Below are positions 35,871 through 46,900 of a DNA stretch of 64,000 nt, one piece after another. The notes under the pieces are model-generated. The model ran no database searches, was not told the DNA's origin, and saw only the letters and a list, made by a program, of their open reading frames with translations. The position numbers and the translations under genes are program-made. Each line of letters begins with the position of its first letter. Positions within the stretch are counted from its first letter, which is position 1. The DNA comes from Wandonia haliotis. Lineage in GTDB: Bacteria; Bacteroidota; Bacteroidia; Flavobacteriales_D; Crocinitomicaceae. The stretch spans positions 744,001 to 808,000 of the forward strand of contig NZ_BAAAFH010000022.1 in assembly GCF_039523435.1 (NCBI RefSeq), in the 5' to 3' direction.

Positions 35871-38323
35871 TAAAAATCAAAATTAAGCCGGGCACGAATG
35901 CCAAAGTTATTAACTCCCGGAACTCTGTGTGTCAACCTCCAGGTAAATTCTATGCGAAGGTAGTTGAAAATATTCTCAATTCCTGCTCCAACTTCCACGT
36001 AAGGTTTCCAATTCAGCGAATGGGTAACATCAGGAAGGATCATTTCCGATAAATGGCGATTCCCTAAATCTCCTGCCACTCCCCTTACAGCTGTAACCAT
36101 TCTCCATTTCAACTTTCGTATTCCGGGAATCCGGTCAAAGAGCAACCCGTTCCAATGGTGTTCTGCCATCAGCGAAACATAACGATCACTCACAAACTCA
36201 AAAAAACTCATATTATTGAATGCTTCTGTCTGGAGCCAATACGATTGATTTCCCGGATGAACTTTCAGAAACGGATAAGCTGCTCTTCCGAATACATGTC
36301 CCGCCTGAATATCATAATGTATTGCACCGAAAAAACCAAGTCGTGCCTTGTGACTCAACTGAAATTCAATCTTCTGGTAATTATAATCTGAGTTAAACAG
36401 ATCCTTCACACCAAAAATTGCCTGCAGAGATAAAATAGGGAATCTTGACCCCAGAGAAATTCTGTCAAACTGACCCGAAATAAACTCCTCATTTTTACCC
36501 CACCTCAACTTAATGGTAAACTCACTTGCCTTAATGTTTTCTATATCCCTGACAGTCCCTTCGTTGTCATATCTTTTATAATCTGCAATTCCAAGAGGTG
36601 TGTACGATTTCCACTCAAAACCACCGTAGAGAATCAAATCTTTTCCAATATCTTTTTCCAGATTCACCCCGGTTTTCTTAACGGAAGTCAACTTATCAAG
36701 GGGCCCAGTACGCAAAAGGGTTCCAAAAGTCGCTCCCACCTCTTTTGCATTCGGAGACATCCCTAACTGCTCAATGTCATTTCGATAATAGACGGCCAGC
36801 ATTCCTCTCTTTTTAGGAGTGATATTATAACGCATCCCCACCCCATATTTGATTTGCTGATCTGACCAGCCGTATGCAAGCCTGCCTGCCAATTCAATTC
36901 GCTTACTGAATTTATTAGATGTTCGAACCGAAATTTCGTTTCGGATACCTTCTACCTCATTATAACTAATCAGATTATATAAATTACCAACTTCAATCAA
37001 TCCCAGACGATAGTGTCCGGTAGTTAGCATATATCCGGCATTCTGTAAAAAACGAAATGTTGGATTATACGCAAGCGTATCCACCATCTTAATTACTCCT
37101 TTTTCATCTTCTGACAAAGGTTCATGCCTGTGGTCCCTCCAGTAGGATTGATCTTTTTCTTTGGCATCATAGGCAACTTCTACCCGGCTATCTGAACTAT
37201 AAAATTCATCATCGTACGGCTGATTAATGACAAAATCTTTTCGCATCGTAGTCTTTCTCCCGTAAAAACCATAAATTTTTGATTTACGCAACAACTGGAA
37301 ATCAACAATTACGCGCTCTCTGGTTAACATCCAGACTTCCGGTTCTACCTGATCAAACTCCTGCTCAAATCGCATCCCCCGGACGTAGTTCAGGTTTGCC
37401 CAGGGAGATATATCACCTGTAATTGTTTTAACTGCGTATGTTGTATCGTGAATCCACATCTCCCCTTCAAATGTCAGATCCCCCTTTCTTTTAGGAGTAA
37501 AAGTGAGCTTATAACACCACTGATTATCTATAAATGCAGAATCAGCCAGGTAGTACTTATAAAACAATTTATACGAATTGTTAAGCGGAGAAATAAACTG
37601 TTTACCAAATAAGAAGATCAGATTATCATAGACATTAATATCCTGATACATTTCCCCCATAAACTGGCTTACCTCCAAATTTTCGACGCCGGTGATATGC
37701 GTTGCGTCCATTATCTCTTTCTTCCGTTTTGGATTCTTCTTGAAATAATAACGAGAGACCGACTCTGAAAGAATCATCGGAAGATACTTTCCCTGTTTAT
37801 TCGAGTCCAGATAATCCAACACCTCTCCCAACTTCTGAACAAACTTTCTGTCATCAAAACCATCCCCGATATTATTCAGGTCTAATTGTATTTTGTTGTA
37901 CGTTTCGTATTGATAAGCATCCAGTTTTTCTCTATTATTAATTGGCTTATTTCGCACAACGAGTCGCATAAGACGTTCACTCGGTAATTCATCAGGTGCT
38001 TCAACAATTATATCATTCAGCATACCCGAAGTTGGTTGTAAAGCAATTTGAATCTCTTGTGTTTTACCTACATCAACCGGGACTTTTGTTAATTCATACC
38101 CGACAAACGAAATTTCCAATGTATCCGTAGCATAATAAGACTCGATAAGAAACTCTCCTTCGAGATTAGTCGTCCCTCCGCTTTTTGTATCCTGAAATTT
38201 TAAATTGACAAACGGAAGGCGCTCTCCGGTTTCAGCATCCGTAATCACCCCACTGACAACTGTTTTCTGGGCAATAGAGAATATAGGCAGGAACCATACA
38301 AATAAGTGTAGTATTCTTCTCAT
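35870..38323 (-). CDS. DUF5686 / CarboxypepD_reg-like outer-membrane protein
   Basis: An 817-residue protein from the ATG at 38323 with a signal peptide (MRRILHLFVWFLPIFSIAQ), a CarboxypepD_reg-like domain (about 25-105, VSGVITDAETGERLPFVN) and a long DUF5686 region predicted to end as a beta-barrel, with alternating strands and a terminal Phe (ARLNFDF). The barrel is common in Bacteroidota but its function is not established. A TTG at 38335 would extend it by four residues; the ATG matches the signal peptide better. It is 54 bases downstream of tatC and shares TAATG with lptB, so an envelope role is likely. Confidence 0.86.
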   Translation of the reverse strand: MRRILHLFVWFLPIFSIAQKTVVSGVITDAETGERLPFVNLKFQDTKSGGTTNLEGEFLIESYYATDTLEISFVGYELTKVPVDVGKTQEIQIALQPTSGMLNDIIVEAPDELPSERLMRLVVRNKPINNREKLDAYQYETYNKIQLDLNNIGDGFDDRKFVQKLGEVLDYLDSNKQGKYLPMILSESVSRYYFKKNPKRKKEIMDATHITGVENLEVSQFMGEMYQDINVYDNLIFLFGKQFISPLNNSYKLFYKYYLADSAFIDNQWCYKLTFTPKRKGDLTFEGEMWIHDTTYAVKTITGDISPWANLNYVRGMRFEQEFDQVEPEVWMLTRERVIVDFQLLRKSKIYGFYGRKTTMRKDFVINQPYDDEFYSSDSRVEVAYDAKEKDQSYWRDHRHEPLSEDEKGVIKMVDTLAYNPTFRFLQNAGYMLTTGHYRLGLIEVGNLYNLISYNEVEGIRNEISVRTSNKFSKRIELAGRLAYGWSDQQIKYGVGMRYNITPKKRGMLAVYYRNDIEQLGMSPNAKEVGATFGTLLRTGPLDKLTSVKKTGVNLEKDIGKDLILYGGFEWKSYTPLGIADYKRYDNEGTVRDIENIKASEFTIKLRWGKNEEFISGQFDRISLGSRFPILSLQAIFGVKDLFNSDYNYQKIEFQLSHKARLGFFGAIHYDIQAGHVFGRAAYPFLKVHPGNQSYWLQTEAFNNMSFFEFVSDRYVSLMAEHHWNGLLFDRIPGIRKLKWRMVTAVRGVAGDLGNRHLSEMILPDVTHSLNWKPYVEVGAGIENIFNYLRIEFTWRLTHRVPGVNNFGIRARLNFDF

Positions 38324-38377
38324 AACTCGGATCAATCGCTAAAGTTATGAAAAAGAAGTTAAGATTTCCAACAGGGT

Positions 38378-39163
38378 TTACCCTCTAGGCTCTTTTTTTT
38401 CAACAGATCTGGCTAACAGAATACTTATCTCATAAAGCAATACAATGGGTATTGCCACGATAATCTGACTAATCAAATCCGGGGGAGTAATCAATGCTGA
38501 AAGGATCAACACCCCCACAATCGCATGTTTTCTGTATTTCTTAAGGAATGCTGAAGATACAATCCCTAATTTGGCAAAAAAGTAAACCAAGACCGGAAGT
38601 AAAAATAAAAGACCGGAAAAAAAGATCGTTGAAATAACCGTACTCATATATGATGATACAGTAAAGTTATTCTGAATTCCTTCCGCAATCTGGAAAGACC
38701 CAAAAAACTGAACACTAAGCGGCGCTACAATAAAATAACCAAAAAGCACTCCTATGAAAAACAAAACACTCACAAAAAAGACAGTCCCTTTAACCGCTTT
38801 TAGTTCATTTTTCTTTAGCCCGGGCTTTACAAAACCCCAGATTTCCCAGAAAATATAGGGGAAAGCAAAAATTATACCCCCGACAACACTCATCATCAAA
38901 GCATACGAGAACTGCCCTACCACTTCCGTACTCTGCATATTGACAGGTACATCTTCAACACAAACATTGATGGTGCGGCACAAAAAGTCAAATGTATAGA
39001 AACTTGATTTTCTCATAGTCATGAACAAATTTTCCATGATCCATGATTTAAATATCCAGATAACTGTCGCTATGGCAACGATTGCTACTGAACTTCTCAC
39101 CAAACGCCAGCGGAGCTCTTCCAGGTGATCAAGAAATGACATTTCCTTGTTGTCTGTCATCAT
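38378..39163 (-). CDS. tatC: Sec-independent protein translocase subunit TatC
   Basis: Membrane receptor of the twin-arginine translocation system, which binds folded proteins with RR signal peptides. The 261-residue protein has the N-terminal FLDHLEELRWRLVRS (10-24), which is the TatC signature containing the conserved Glu, then six membrane segments, and the loop FPYIFWEIWGFVKPGLKKNE with the conserved FxxPGL. The family ending SALITPPDLISQIIVAIP is present. A short extra periplasmic loop with Cys residues (FLCRTINVCVED) is seen. First gene of a four-gene operon; a TAnnTTTG box at 39180-39187 precedes it. tatA is not adjacent. Confidence 0.98.
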   Translation of the reverse strand: MMTDNKEMSFLDHLEELRWRLVRSSVAIVAIATVIWIFKSWIMENLFMTMRKSSFYTFDFLCRTINVCVEDVPVNMQSTEVVGQFSYALMMSVVGGIIFAFPYIFWEIWGFVKPGLKKNELKAVKGTVFFVSVLFFIGVLFGYFIVAPLSVQFFGSFQIAEGIQNNFTVSSYMSTVISTIFFSGLLFLLPVLVYFFAKLGIVSSAFLKKYRKHAIVGVLILSALITPPDLISQIIVAIPIVLLYEISILLARSVEKKEPRG

Positions 39164-39179
39164 TACTTAATTGATCGAA

Positions 39180-39187
39180 CAAAGGTA
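39180..39187 (-). promoter_or_regulatory. Probable -7 promoter box of the tatC operon
   Basis: Minus strand reads TACCTTTG, matching TAnnTTTG, 16 bases before the tatC ATG. Confidence 0.45.
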
Positions 39188-39403
39188 GTCAAAAGTTTAG
39201 TTTCTATCTACCCTGTCAGAACCAGAAATATCTTAACTTCGTAGCGCCGATTTGTTAAAATAAGTTAATAGAAACAAAAACAGGCTTCGTCCCCGGTTTC
39301 GTCAAAATCAGCGATAAATAATTTATAACCAATGTATTTTAATTAACTTCGTTAGCCGTTTTTTTTAGTATATTAGGGGAAGAAGAGTAATTAAGTTGAA
39401 GTA

Positions 39404-41584
39404 ATGGAAGTAGTTCAGTTGAAAGATGCGTTAAGGACGTATTTTGGATTTGACCAGTTCAAGGGTGAGCAGGAAGCTATTATTACAAATGTTCTTGATG
39501 GAAACAACACATTTGTAATTATGCCTACGGGAGGAGGAAAATCTATGTGTTATCAGCTCCCGGCACTCATGATGGACGGAACTGCAATTGTTGTCTCCCC
39601 TCTGATTGCCCTTATGAAGAATCAGGTTGATGCAATTCGAAATGTAAGCGAAGAAAACGCTGTAGCTCATTTCCTGAACTCATCGCTAACCAAATCGGAA
39701 ATCAATCGGGTTAAAGAAGATATTCAGGCAGGAAAAACAAAATTACTTTACGTAGCTCCTGAATCCCTTACCAAACAAGAGAATATTGACTTCCTGACTT
39801 CGGTTCCGATTTCTTTCTTTGCAATTGATGAAGCACACTGTATTTCTGAATGGGGACATGACTTCAGACCGGAATACAGGAGATTACGGGAGATATTTGA
39901 AAAAATATCAAAAGTTCCCATTATCGCTTTAACAGCGACTGCTACCCCTAAAGTTCAGGTTGATATCCAGAAGAACCTGAATATGATGGATGCAAAATTG
40001 TTTAAAGCATCTTTCAACAGAGATAATCTTTTCTATGAAGTACGCCCTAAAAGGGAGGTTGAGAAAGAAATTATTCGTTTCATCCGTCAACACGAAGGGA
40101 AATCGGGAATCATTTATTGCCTGTCCCGTAAGAAAGTAGAAGAACTGGCGGAAGTACTCCGGGTAAACGGAATTAATGCTCTTGCCTATCATGCGGGAAT
40201 GGACGCTTCAACACGCGCCAGACATCAGGATATGTTCCTGATGGAGGACGTAGATGTTATTGTAGCGACTATTGCTTTCGGGATGGGAATAGACAAACCG
40301 GACGTACGCTTTGTGATACACCATGATATTCCTAAATCTCTGGAAAGCTATTACCAGGAAACCGGACGTGCCGGAAGAGATGGAGGAGAAGGTCACTGCC
40401 TTGCTTTCTACAGCTATAAAGATGTAGAAAAACTAGAAAAATTTCTGCAGGGGAAACCAGTATCTGAAATTGAAATTGGTAAACAATTATTATTTGAAAT
40501 AGTCTCGTATGCCGAGACTTCCATTTGCAGAAGAAAATATTTACTCCATTACTTCGGAGAGGAATTTGATGACAGCGCCTGCTCTGACATGTGTGACAAC
40601 TGCAAAAATCCAAAAGAGAGATTTGAAGGCAAAGATGAAGTCCATCTACTTTTGCAAGCAATTGTTGCACTGAATCAAATGCAGAAAAACAAACACATCA
40701 GTGCCTTTTTAAGTGGAAACAAAACTTCTGATATTGTCTCCTACAGACATGATCAACATGAACTGTTTGGAAAAGGGAAAGAACATGACGAAGTATTCTG
40801 GAATGCGGCGATACGCCAATGTCTTGTTAACGGACTACTCCATAAAGACATTGAATCCTATGGAATTCTGAAGCTGACTGAAAAAGGAATGGATTTTCTG
40901 GAAAACCCGGTTTCCTTTCTACTCATTCGCGAGACTGATTATTCAGCAACAGACGATCAGGAAATCATCACACAGGCAGGAGCAAAAGATGCCTTTGATG
41001 AAGCATTGTACAAAATGCTGATTGACCTGCGTAAACAGACATCAAAAGCACAAAACGTCCCTCCTTTTGTTGTATTTCAGGAAAATTCGCTCAAAGAGAT
41101 GGCTTTTCACTACCCAATCACAACGGAAGAACTCACAAATATTCAGGGAGTCGGACAAGGAAAAGCCCTAAGGTATGGAAAGCCTTTTATCAATCTGATT
41201 GCAAGATATGTAGAAGAAAATGACATCGACCGGCCACAAGATCTGGTTGTAAAATCCATTGTAAATAAATCAGGACTTAAAGTTCAACTGATTCAGAATA
41301 TAGACCGGAAACTACCTCTCGAAGACATCTCCAAATCTCAGGGGAAAACAATGGACGAAATCATTGATGAAATTGAAGCCATTGTACTTTCGGGAACAAA
41401 AGTGGATATCCGTTATTATCTGGATGACATCCTCGACGAAGAAAATCAGGAAGAAATATTTGACTACTTCCGGGAAGCCGAAACCGATTCTTTAGTTGAA
41501 GCCTATAATGAGTTTGACGGAGATTACACAGAGGAAGAATTACGATTGATGCGTATCAAGTTCATGTCTGAAATGGGGAATTAA
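39404..41584 (+). CDS. recQ: ATP-dependent DNA helicase RecQ (paralog 2)
   Basis: Second RecQ helicase, 726 residues. Walker A PTGGGKS (41-47), DEAH (142-145, AIDEAHCISEWGHDF), QETGRAGRDG (motif VI), zinc-binding segment SICRRKYLLHYF ... CSDMCDNC, winged helix, HRDC domain (about 530-605) and a long C-terminal extension (about 620-726) with a HTH_40-like portion and an acidic end. It shares the core with paralog 1 but differs throughout, so it is an old duplication rather than a recent copy. The noncoding stretch upstream (39188-39403) holds no clear promoter beyond AT-rich sequence. The stop is followed by a weak hairpin only. Confidence 0.96.
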   Translation: MEVVQLKDALRTYFGFDQFKGEQEAIITNVLDGNNTFVIMPTGGGKSMCYQLPALMMDGTAIVVSPLIALMKNQVDAIRNVSEENAVAHFLNSSLTKSEINRVKEDIQAGKTKLLYVAPESLTKQENIDFLTSVPISFFAIDEAHCISEWGHDFRPEYRRLREIFEKISKVPIIALTATATPKVQVDIQKNLNMMDAKLFKASFNRDNLFYEVRPKREVEKEIIRFIRQHEGKSGIIYCLSRKKVEELAEVLRVNGINALAYHAGMDASTRARHQDMFLMEDVDVIVATIAFGMGIDKPDVRFVIHHDIPKSLESYYQETGRAGRDGGEGHCLAFYSYKDVEKLEKFLQGKPVSEIEIGKQLLFEIVSYAETSICRRKYLLHYFGEEFDDSACSDMCDNCKNPKERFEGKDEVHLLLQAIVALNQMQKNKHISAFLSGNKTSDIVSYRHDQHELFGKGKEHDEVFWNAAIRQCLVNGLLHKDIESYGILKLTEKGMDFLENPVSFLLIRETDYSATDDQEIITQAGAKDAFDEALYKMLIDLRKQTSKAQNVPPFVVFQENSLKEMAFHYPITTEELTNIQGVGQGKALRYGKPFINLIARYVEENDIDRPQDLVVKSIVNKSGLKVQLIQNIDRKLPLEDISKSQGKTMDEIIDEIEAIVLSGTKVDIRYYLDDILDEENQEEIFDYFREAETDSLVEAYNEFDGDYTEEELRLMRIKFMSEMGN

Positions 41585-41621
41585 AAAAGTCCCCAATACG
41601 TCAAAGTCTATTGATCAGAGT

Positions 41622-42242
41622 TTACTGAAGGACAATTTTGTTTCGTCCCAGTTTGATCATTCCTTTCGTTTCCATTTGCTTCAGGATCCGCGAAACAACT
41701 TCACGAGTCGTACCCAACTCATCCGCTAACTGTTGGTGTGTAATACTAATCTCTTTGTTGTTATACAGGTTACTCTTCTGTAAGATTAAGTGTTCTAACC
41801 GTTGGTCCAGTTTCTGAAACGCGACAAGGTTCACCATTTCGAGTAACTCTTCGAACCTTCTGTGATACAAACGGAACATAAAATCCGTCCACTCCGGATG
41901 TTCTTTAATCCACTCACCTGCTTTATCCACAGGAATCAATAGTAATTGCGTTTTCTCTTCAGCTACCGCTTTTACTTTGCTCATCTCCTGATGGAGCCCC
42001 CCCAGAAAAGACATAATACAACTTTCACCCGGTTTGATATAGTACAAAAGAATTTCACGCCCGTCAGGATCAGTTCGCATTACCTTCAAACTACCATCAA
42101 GAACAATCGGAATAGATCTGATAAAAGATTCTTCATTTAAGATAACATCTCCCGGCTCAAAAGTTTTAACCACACCGGAGTTCTTTACATCATCTTTCAG
42201 AACTGACTTGAATAATTCATCAGGAAGTACCATACAACACAT
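41622..42242 (-). CDS. Crp/Fnr-family transcriptional regulator
   Basis: A 206-residue regulator: cyclic-nucleotide-binding-type beta roll (about 20-115, FEPGDVILNEESFIRSIPIVLDGSLKVMR), dimerisation helix (about 120-150) and a Crp-type winged helix (ISITHQQLADELGTTREVVSRILKQME). Cys residues near the start (MCCM) are too few and misplaced for an Fnr [4Fe-4S] cluster, and key cAMP-contacting residues are not obvious, so the effector is unknown. An alternative ATG at 42233 would remove MCC. A TATCTTCG box (42256-42263) lies upstream on the minus strand. Confidence 0.93.
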   Translation of the reverse strand: MCCMVLPDELFKSVLKDDVKNSGVVKTFEPGDVILNEESFIRSIPIVLDGSLKVMRTDPDGREILLYYIKPGESCIMSFLGGLHQEMSKVKAVAEEKTQLLLIPVDKAGEWIKEHPEWTDFMFRLYHRRFEELLEMVNLVAFQKLDQRLEHLILQKSNLYNNKEISITHQQLADELGTTREVVSRILKQMETKGMIKLGRNKIVLQ

Positions 42243-42307
42243 TTTTTACGTGTGTCGAAGATACTAATTTTTCACTTACAAAAACCCATCTAAATCTCCT
42301 CTTAGTC

Positions 42308-43096
42308 CTATAGGGATTTAGTCCGACCGCCGTCTACAGGTATATTGATCCCATTAATGTAAGAAGCACTTTCGGAAGCTAAAAAAGCTACTGCGGCAGC
42401 AACTTCCTCCGGCTCAGCAATACGTTTCATCGGTGATTCTGCCGCCATTTCAGCAAAAATATCCTCAACAGACTCTCCTGTATTCTCAGCCTTTACAGCG
42501 GCAATAGACTGCAAACGAGAAGTATTCGTTGCGCCTGGCAACACATTATTCACTGTAATATTAAAACGCCCCACCTCATTTGCCAGTGTCTTACTCCAAT
42601 TTGCTACTGCACCACGGATTGTATTTGAGACACCCAGATTCGGTAATGGTTGTTTAACACTTGTAGAAATGATATTAATAATTCTTCCGAAACCTGCATT
42701 TTTCATACCCGGAATCAAAGCGGTAGCTAAAATATGATTACAAACCAAATGTTGGTTAAATGCATCTATAAACTCCTGTGGCTTTGCCTGAAGAATAGGA
42801 CCTCCTTTTGGTCCACCAGTATTATTCACAAGTACATGAGCAACATTACCTGAATTCACCCATTTTGAAACAACCTGTTGAACCGATTGTGGATTTGAAA
42901 AATCTGCAACAATGTAGGTATGACTTTGCCCTTCATTTGTTGAAAATCCGGCAATCACCTCTTTGAGCTTCATCTCATTCCTTGCAATCGCAACGATTGA
43001 ATATCCTAACACGGCTAACGCCTTAGCGCTTTCAAATCCAATTCCTTGCGTAGCTCCACAAACTACTGCTGTTTTACCTAATCCGATCAAAGTCAT
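42308..43096 (-). CDS. Short-chain dehydrogenase/reductase with atypical active site
   Basis: A 262-residue protein with the SDR nucleotide motif GATQGIGFES, VLVNNTGGP (NNAG-like) and the C-terminal YINGINIPVDGGRT. The catalytic Ser lies in NIISTSVKQP, but where YxxxK is expected the sequence is LGVSNTIRGAV, lacking both Tyr and Lys. This marks the subgroup of SDRs annotated as reductases whose activity is uncertain. I start at the ATG at 43096 (MTLIGLGKTAVVCGATQ); the upstream start at 43123 overlaps a -7 promoter box at 43121-43128. Substrate unknown. Confidence 0.85.
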   Translation of the reverse strand: MTLIGLGKTAVVCGATQGIGFESAKALAVLGYSIVAIARNEMKLKEVIAGFSTNEGQSHTYIVADFSNPQSVQQVVSKWVNSGNVAHVLVNNTGGPKGGPILQAKPQEFIDAFNQHLVCNHILATALIPGMKNAGFGRIINIISTSVKQPLPNLGVSNTIRGAVANWSKTLANEVGRFNITVNNVLPGATNTSRLQSIAAVKAENTGESVEDIFAEMAAESPMKRIAEPEEVAAAVAFLASESASYINGINIPVDGGRTKSL

Positions 43097-43120
43097 TCTG
43101 TCTGTTTTTTCTAAAAAAAA

Positions 43121-43128
43121 CAAAGATA
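43121..43128 (-). promoter_or_regulatory. Probable -7 promoter box of the atypical SDR gene
   Basis: Minus strand reads TATCTTTG, an exact TAnnTTTG match, 24 bases before the ATG at 43096. It overlaps the alternative start at 43123 and so argues against that start. Confidence 0.5.
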
Positions 43129-43177
43129 GGCTATTTGTTAAATTTCTCCTCTTTTTCTTTATTTAACTGATTATTAT

Positions 43178-43185
43178 TATATTCG
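43178..43185 (+). promoter_or_regulatory. Possible -7-like box of T9SS adhesin A
   Basis: Reads TATATTCG, a TTCG variant of TAnnTTTG, 30 bases before the ATG at 43216. The same octamer occurs before the paralog (47848-47855) and before the DUF7948 gene (minus, 56020-56027). Confidence 0.35.
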
Positions 43186-43202
43186 TTATAATAAATTAAT
43201 AA

Positions 43203-43960
43203 ACTAGTTGTGATTATGAGAAAGATTTACAAGAGGGCTAAAGTTTTTGCCCTAAGCTTACTCTTCGGAGCCGTCGGCTTCAACACGCAAGCACAGTTTG
43301 GCTGTGGCTCGGGTGTTGTAATTACCGATGGATTTACCCAGTCGGGTATAACGACCCCGGGTAACGGAGGTGTTGAAGATTGGAATACCAACCCAACAGG
43401 CACTTCCATCGATGAACTTTATTGGGATGATGATGTCTATCTATTTGAATATACATCAGGCAGCTTGGTAGAGGAAATATCCATGACTATATTTTCGCGA
43501 AATAGTTGGAATGGAATTGGAATTTTTTCAACCTGTACAGGCACCGAGTTCAGTGGAGAGTTAGATGCCGACGGGAACATTTCGGCTGATGTCTCTACTA
43601 CAGTAACAGCGACTATACCACCATCTACTACGGTTTACATTGCTATAGGTCAATGGGGAAGCCCAAATGATTTAGATTTTGATGTTACAGATTTCACTGT
43701 AACACAAATCCCATGTCCGGATGTAACTGGAATTACGACCGATGATTTATCAGCTACTACCGCTGATATTTCCTGGACAGCCGGTCTTTCCGAAACTTCC
43801 TGGAACATTCAATGGGGAGCACCTGGTTTCACACCTGGTAATTCAGAAGAAATCGGGAGTTCTATAGTTACAACAACTCCTGCTTATCAAATTACAGGGT
43901 TAACTGAAGTAACCGATTATGAAATCTATATTCAGGCAGACTGTGCTGCTGACGGAACCA
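43203..43960 (+). repeat. 5' copy of the duplicated adhesin end (paralog A side)
   Basis: From ACTAGTTGT just before the ATG through the first FN3 domain, this is nearly identical to 47880-48637, except for a divergent patch around 43575-43620. Confidence 0.85.
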
Positions 43961-46900
43961 GCAACTGGGTTGGACCGTATGCTATCACTACCGAAGCCAT
44001 TTGTCCGATCGTTTCAAATATTACGCAAGATGCTATAGATTACACGACGGCAGATATTTCCTGGACACCAGGAGGAACGGAAGCTTCGTGGAGTATCGAA
44101 TGGGGGGCTCCAGGGTTTACCCCAGGAAACTCGGAAGAAATAGGTGCTGACATTTCAGCTTCTCCAAACTACCAGATCACTGGACTTACAGCAGGCACTG
44201 GTTATGAAATATATATTCAGGCAGATTGTGACACAGATGGAACAAGCCAATGGGCTGGTCCTTTCTCTATTTACACAGGATATTGTGTTCCTACTTTCAC
44301 ATACACAGGTGACTACACATCTTCTTTTGTAACTATAGATGCAATATCTAACGTTTCCTATTCAGCTTCATCCCAGCCTGCTGGCGGGTATGAAGACCTA
44401 TCCGCAGGTTCACCTATTGTTAGTCAGGCAGACAGTACGTTCAATTTTACTACTGCATATGTTGGAGGAAGCAATACTTTCAGAATTTGGGTAGATTGGA
44501 ACAATGACTTCACATTTGATGACGCAGAAGAAGTATATCTGAACTCTGTATCTGGCGCAACTCAATCCGGATCTATCACAATTCCTAACGGAACTGTTTC
44601 CGGTGATTATAGAATGCGTATTAGATCAAGATATTCTACAACTGTACCCGGAGCATGTTCTAATGAAACATACGGCTCTGTGATTGACTACACCCTTAGA
44701 ATTATAGATCCGTTAGTAGCACCTTCTCTTACTCAGGCTGGAGGAACACCTGATTGTAATACAGGGACAGATCTTGATGCAACAGGAACTCCAGATGCAG
44801 ATATCGAATGGTACTGGCAAACTGATGCGGACGGAACAGCTATGAGTAATCAATATTCAGGTCCATATACTGTTTTTGCAAATGGGACTTACTATTTGAG
44901 AGCTTACCATACAATTTATGACTTCTGGTCAGCAGCATCTTCTATTGATGTAACAAATCTACCATTGGCTCCGACACCACCTGCTCCAACTGCAGCGCAG
45001 AACCCGGTGTGTGTACCAGGAACTGATATCTCAATGCCTGCACCTCCTGCAGATGTTACTTATTATTGGCAAACAGTAGTTGATGGTGTTTCTACCGATT
45101 CACCTGCAGACACGCCCTGGAACATAACCGAAACAGGAACATACTATGTTTCCGCTTTCGAAAGCACGAGCGGATGCTGGTCAGCAACTTCAGAGATTAC
45201 AGTAACTGTTGACAACCAAATTCCTTTGGCACCTCTAGTAACTCAAGACACCTATAACATTTGTACAGGTGCTACTTCTCAAATTATTGAAGCTACTGCT
45301 CCGGCAAGTGGACAAATAAATGAGACAAGTGGAGATATCAACATCAATATTCCTGACAATAATACTACCGGAATTTCATCCGATTTAACAGTATCAGGAA
45401 TTCCAACTGGTGTTACAGTTGATGAGTTATTTGTTACGATCAACATACAACACACGTTCAATGGAGATTTGGATATCTACTTAGTTGGTGCTAATGGTAC
45501 TGAAATTGAGCTATCAACAGATAACGGAGGTCTTGGAGACAACTATGTAAATACTGTTTTCAGTTTGAACGGTACAAACCCAATCACAGGTGCTACTGCA
45601 CCTATGACCGGAACATTTTCTGCTGAAGGAGATATGTCTACTTTAGTTACTGGTTTGTTAAACGGAACCTGGACATTAAAAGTAATTGATGATGCAGGTG
45701 GTGACCTTGGAGTTCTTAGAAACTGGTCAATAGAGATTCAATACTCTGCTCCAGTAGCTACAATTGAATGGTTTGACGCCGCAACAGGAGGAAACTCTTT
45801 AGGTACTAACAACACACTTGAAACAGTGGGAACATCTGTTCTTTCAAACCCGGCGACTGTTGGTTCTTATAACTTCTATGCAAGTTCTGTTGCAGGAGCT
45901 TGTGGTAGTGATGAAAGAACACTTGTAACTATTAACGTGGATAATGTAAATGTACTTGTATCTCCAATTGATGCTACATGTAATGGAGGAGAAGACGGTT
46001 CTTTTGAAATTACTTCAATAGAATGTGGTGTTGAACCATTAACCTACTCTGTTAATGGTGGAGCTTTTGGTCCGATACCTACAAATCTTGTTGCAGGTAC
46101 TTATACAATCGTTGCTCAGGATGATAATGGTGATGTAAGCTCTGATGTTACAATCACTATTGCAGAACCGGATGCTATTACTGACTTCTCTGCAGAAGCA
46201 ATTGCATTTGATCAGGTTGAACTTACCTGGACTACAACTGGTCTTGAAGGTGAGTGGATTGTTGAGTACGGTGAAGCCGGGTTTACTCCTGGAACAGGAA
46301 CTTTTGTTACTGTAACAAACAATCCAGCTGTTATTGATCAATTGGATGAGAACACAGAATATGACTTCTATATTCAACCTTCATGTGCTCCCGGAACATC
46401 AGGTGAACAAGTTGGTGCAGCGAGTGCTGTAACATTCTGTACTCCAATAGCTGCTGCTGGTTGGTGTGAAGGGTTCGAAACAGATTCTCCAACATTAGAT
46501 TGCTGGACAGTTCTTAACGAAAATGAAGATGACAATGAGTGGACACTATACACCGGATATGCAAACTCCGGAACTTACTCAGCAGGTCTTTATACAGATT
46601 ACAACGGCGGAAACAATGACGACTGGTTAATCACACCACAAGTGACATTGACTGGAAACGAAGTTCTTTCGTTCTTCTACCGGGTTAGAAGTTCTTCTGA
46701 ACCAAATGACTTCAGAGTACTTCTTTCAACAACTGGTAAAAACCCAGCCGATTTTGATCAGGTACTTATGGACTTGTCTTCATATAACAACACAACGTAT
46801 GAAGACACACTGATTAATCTTTCTGCATACACAGGAAATGTGTTTATCGCATTCCATGTGCCTTCAGGAGGTCTTGACGGATACTATCTGTACATCGATG

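Noticed and set aside
41574..41606. Possible terminator after recQ paralog 2 (TGGGGA/TCCCCA)
   Set aside because: Only a 6-bp stem, with a 10-base loop and no T run directly after it on either strand.
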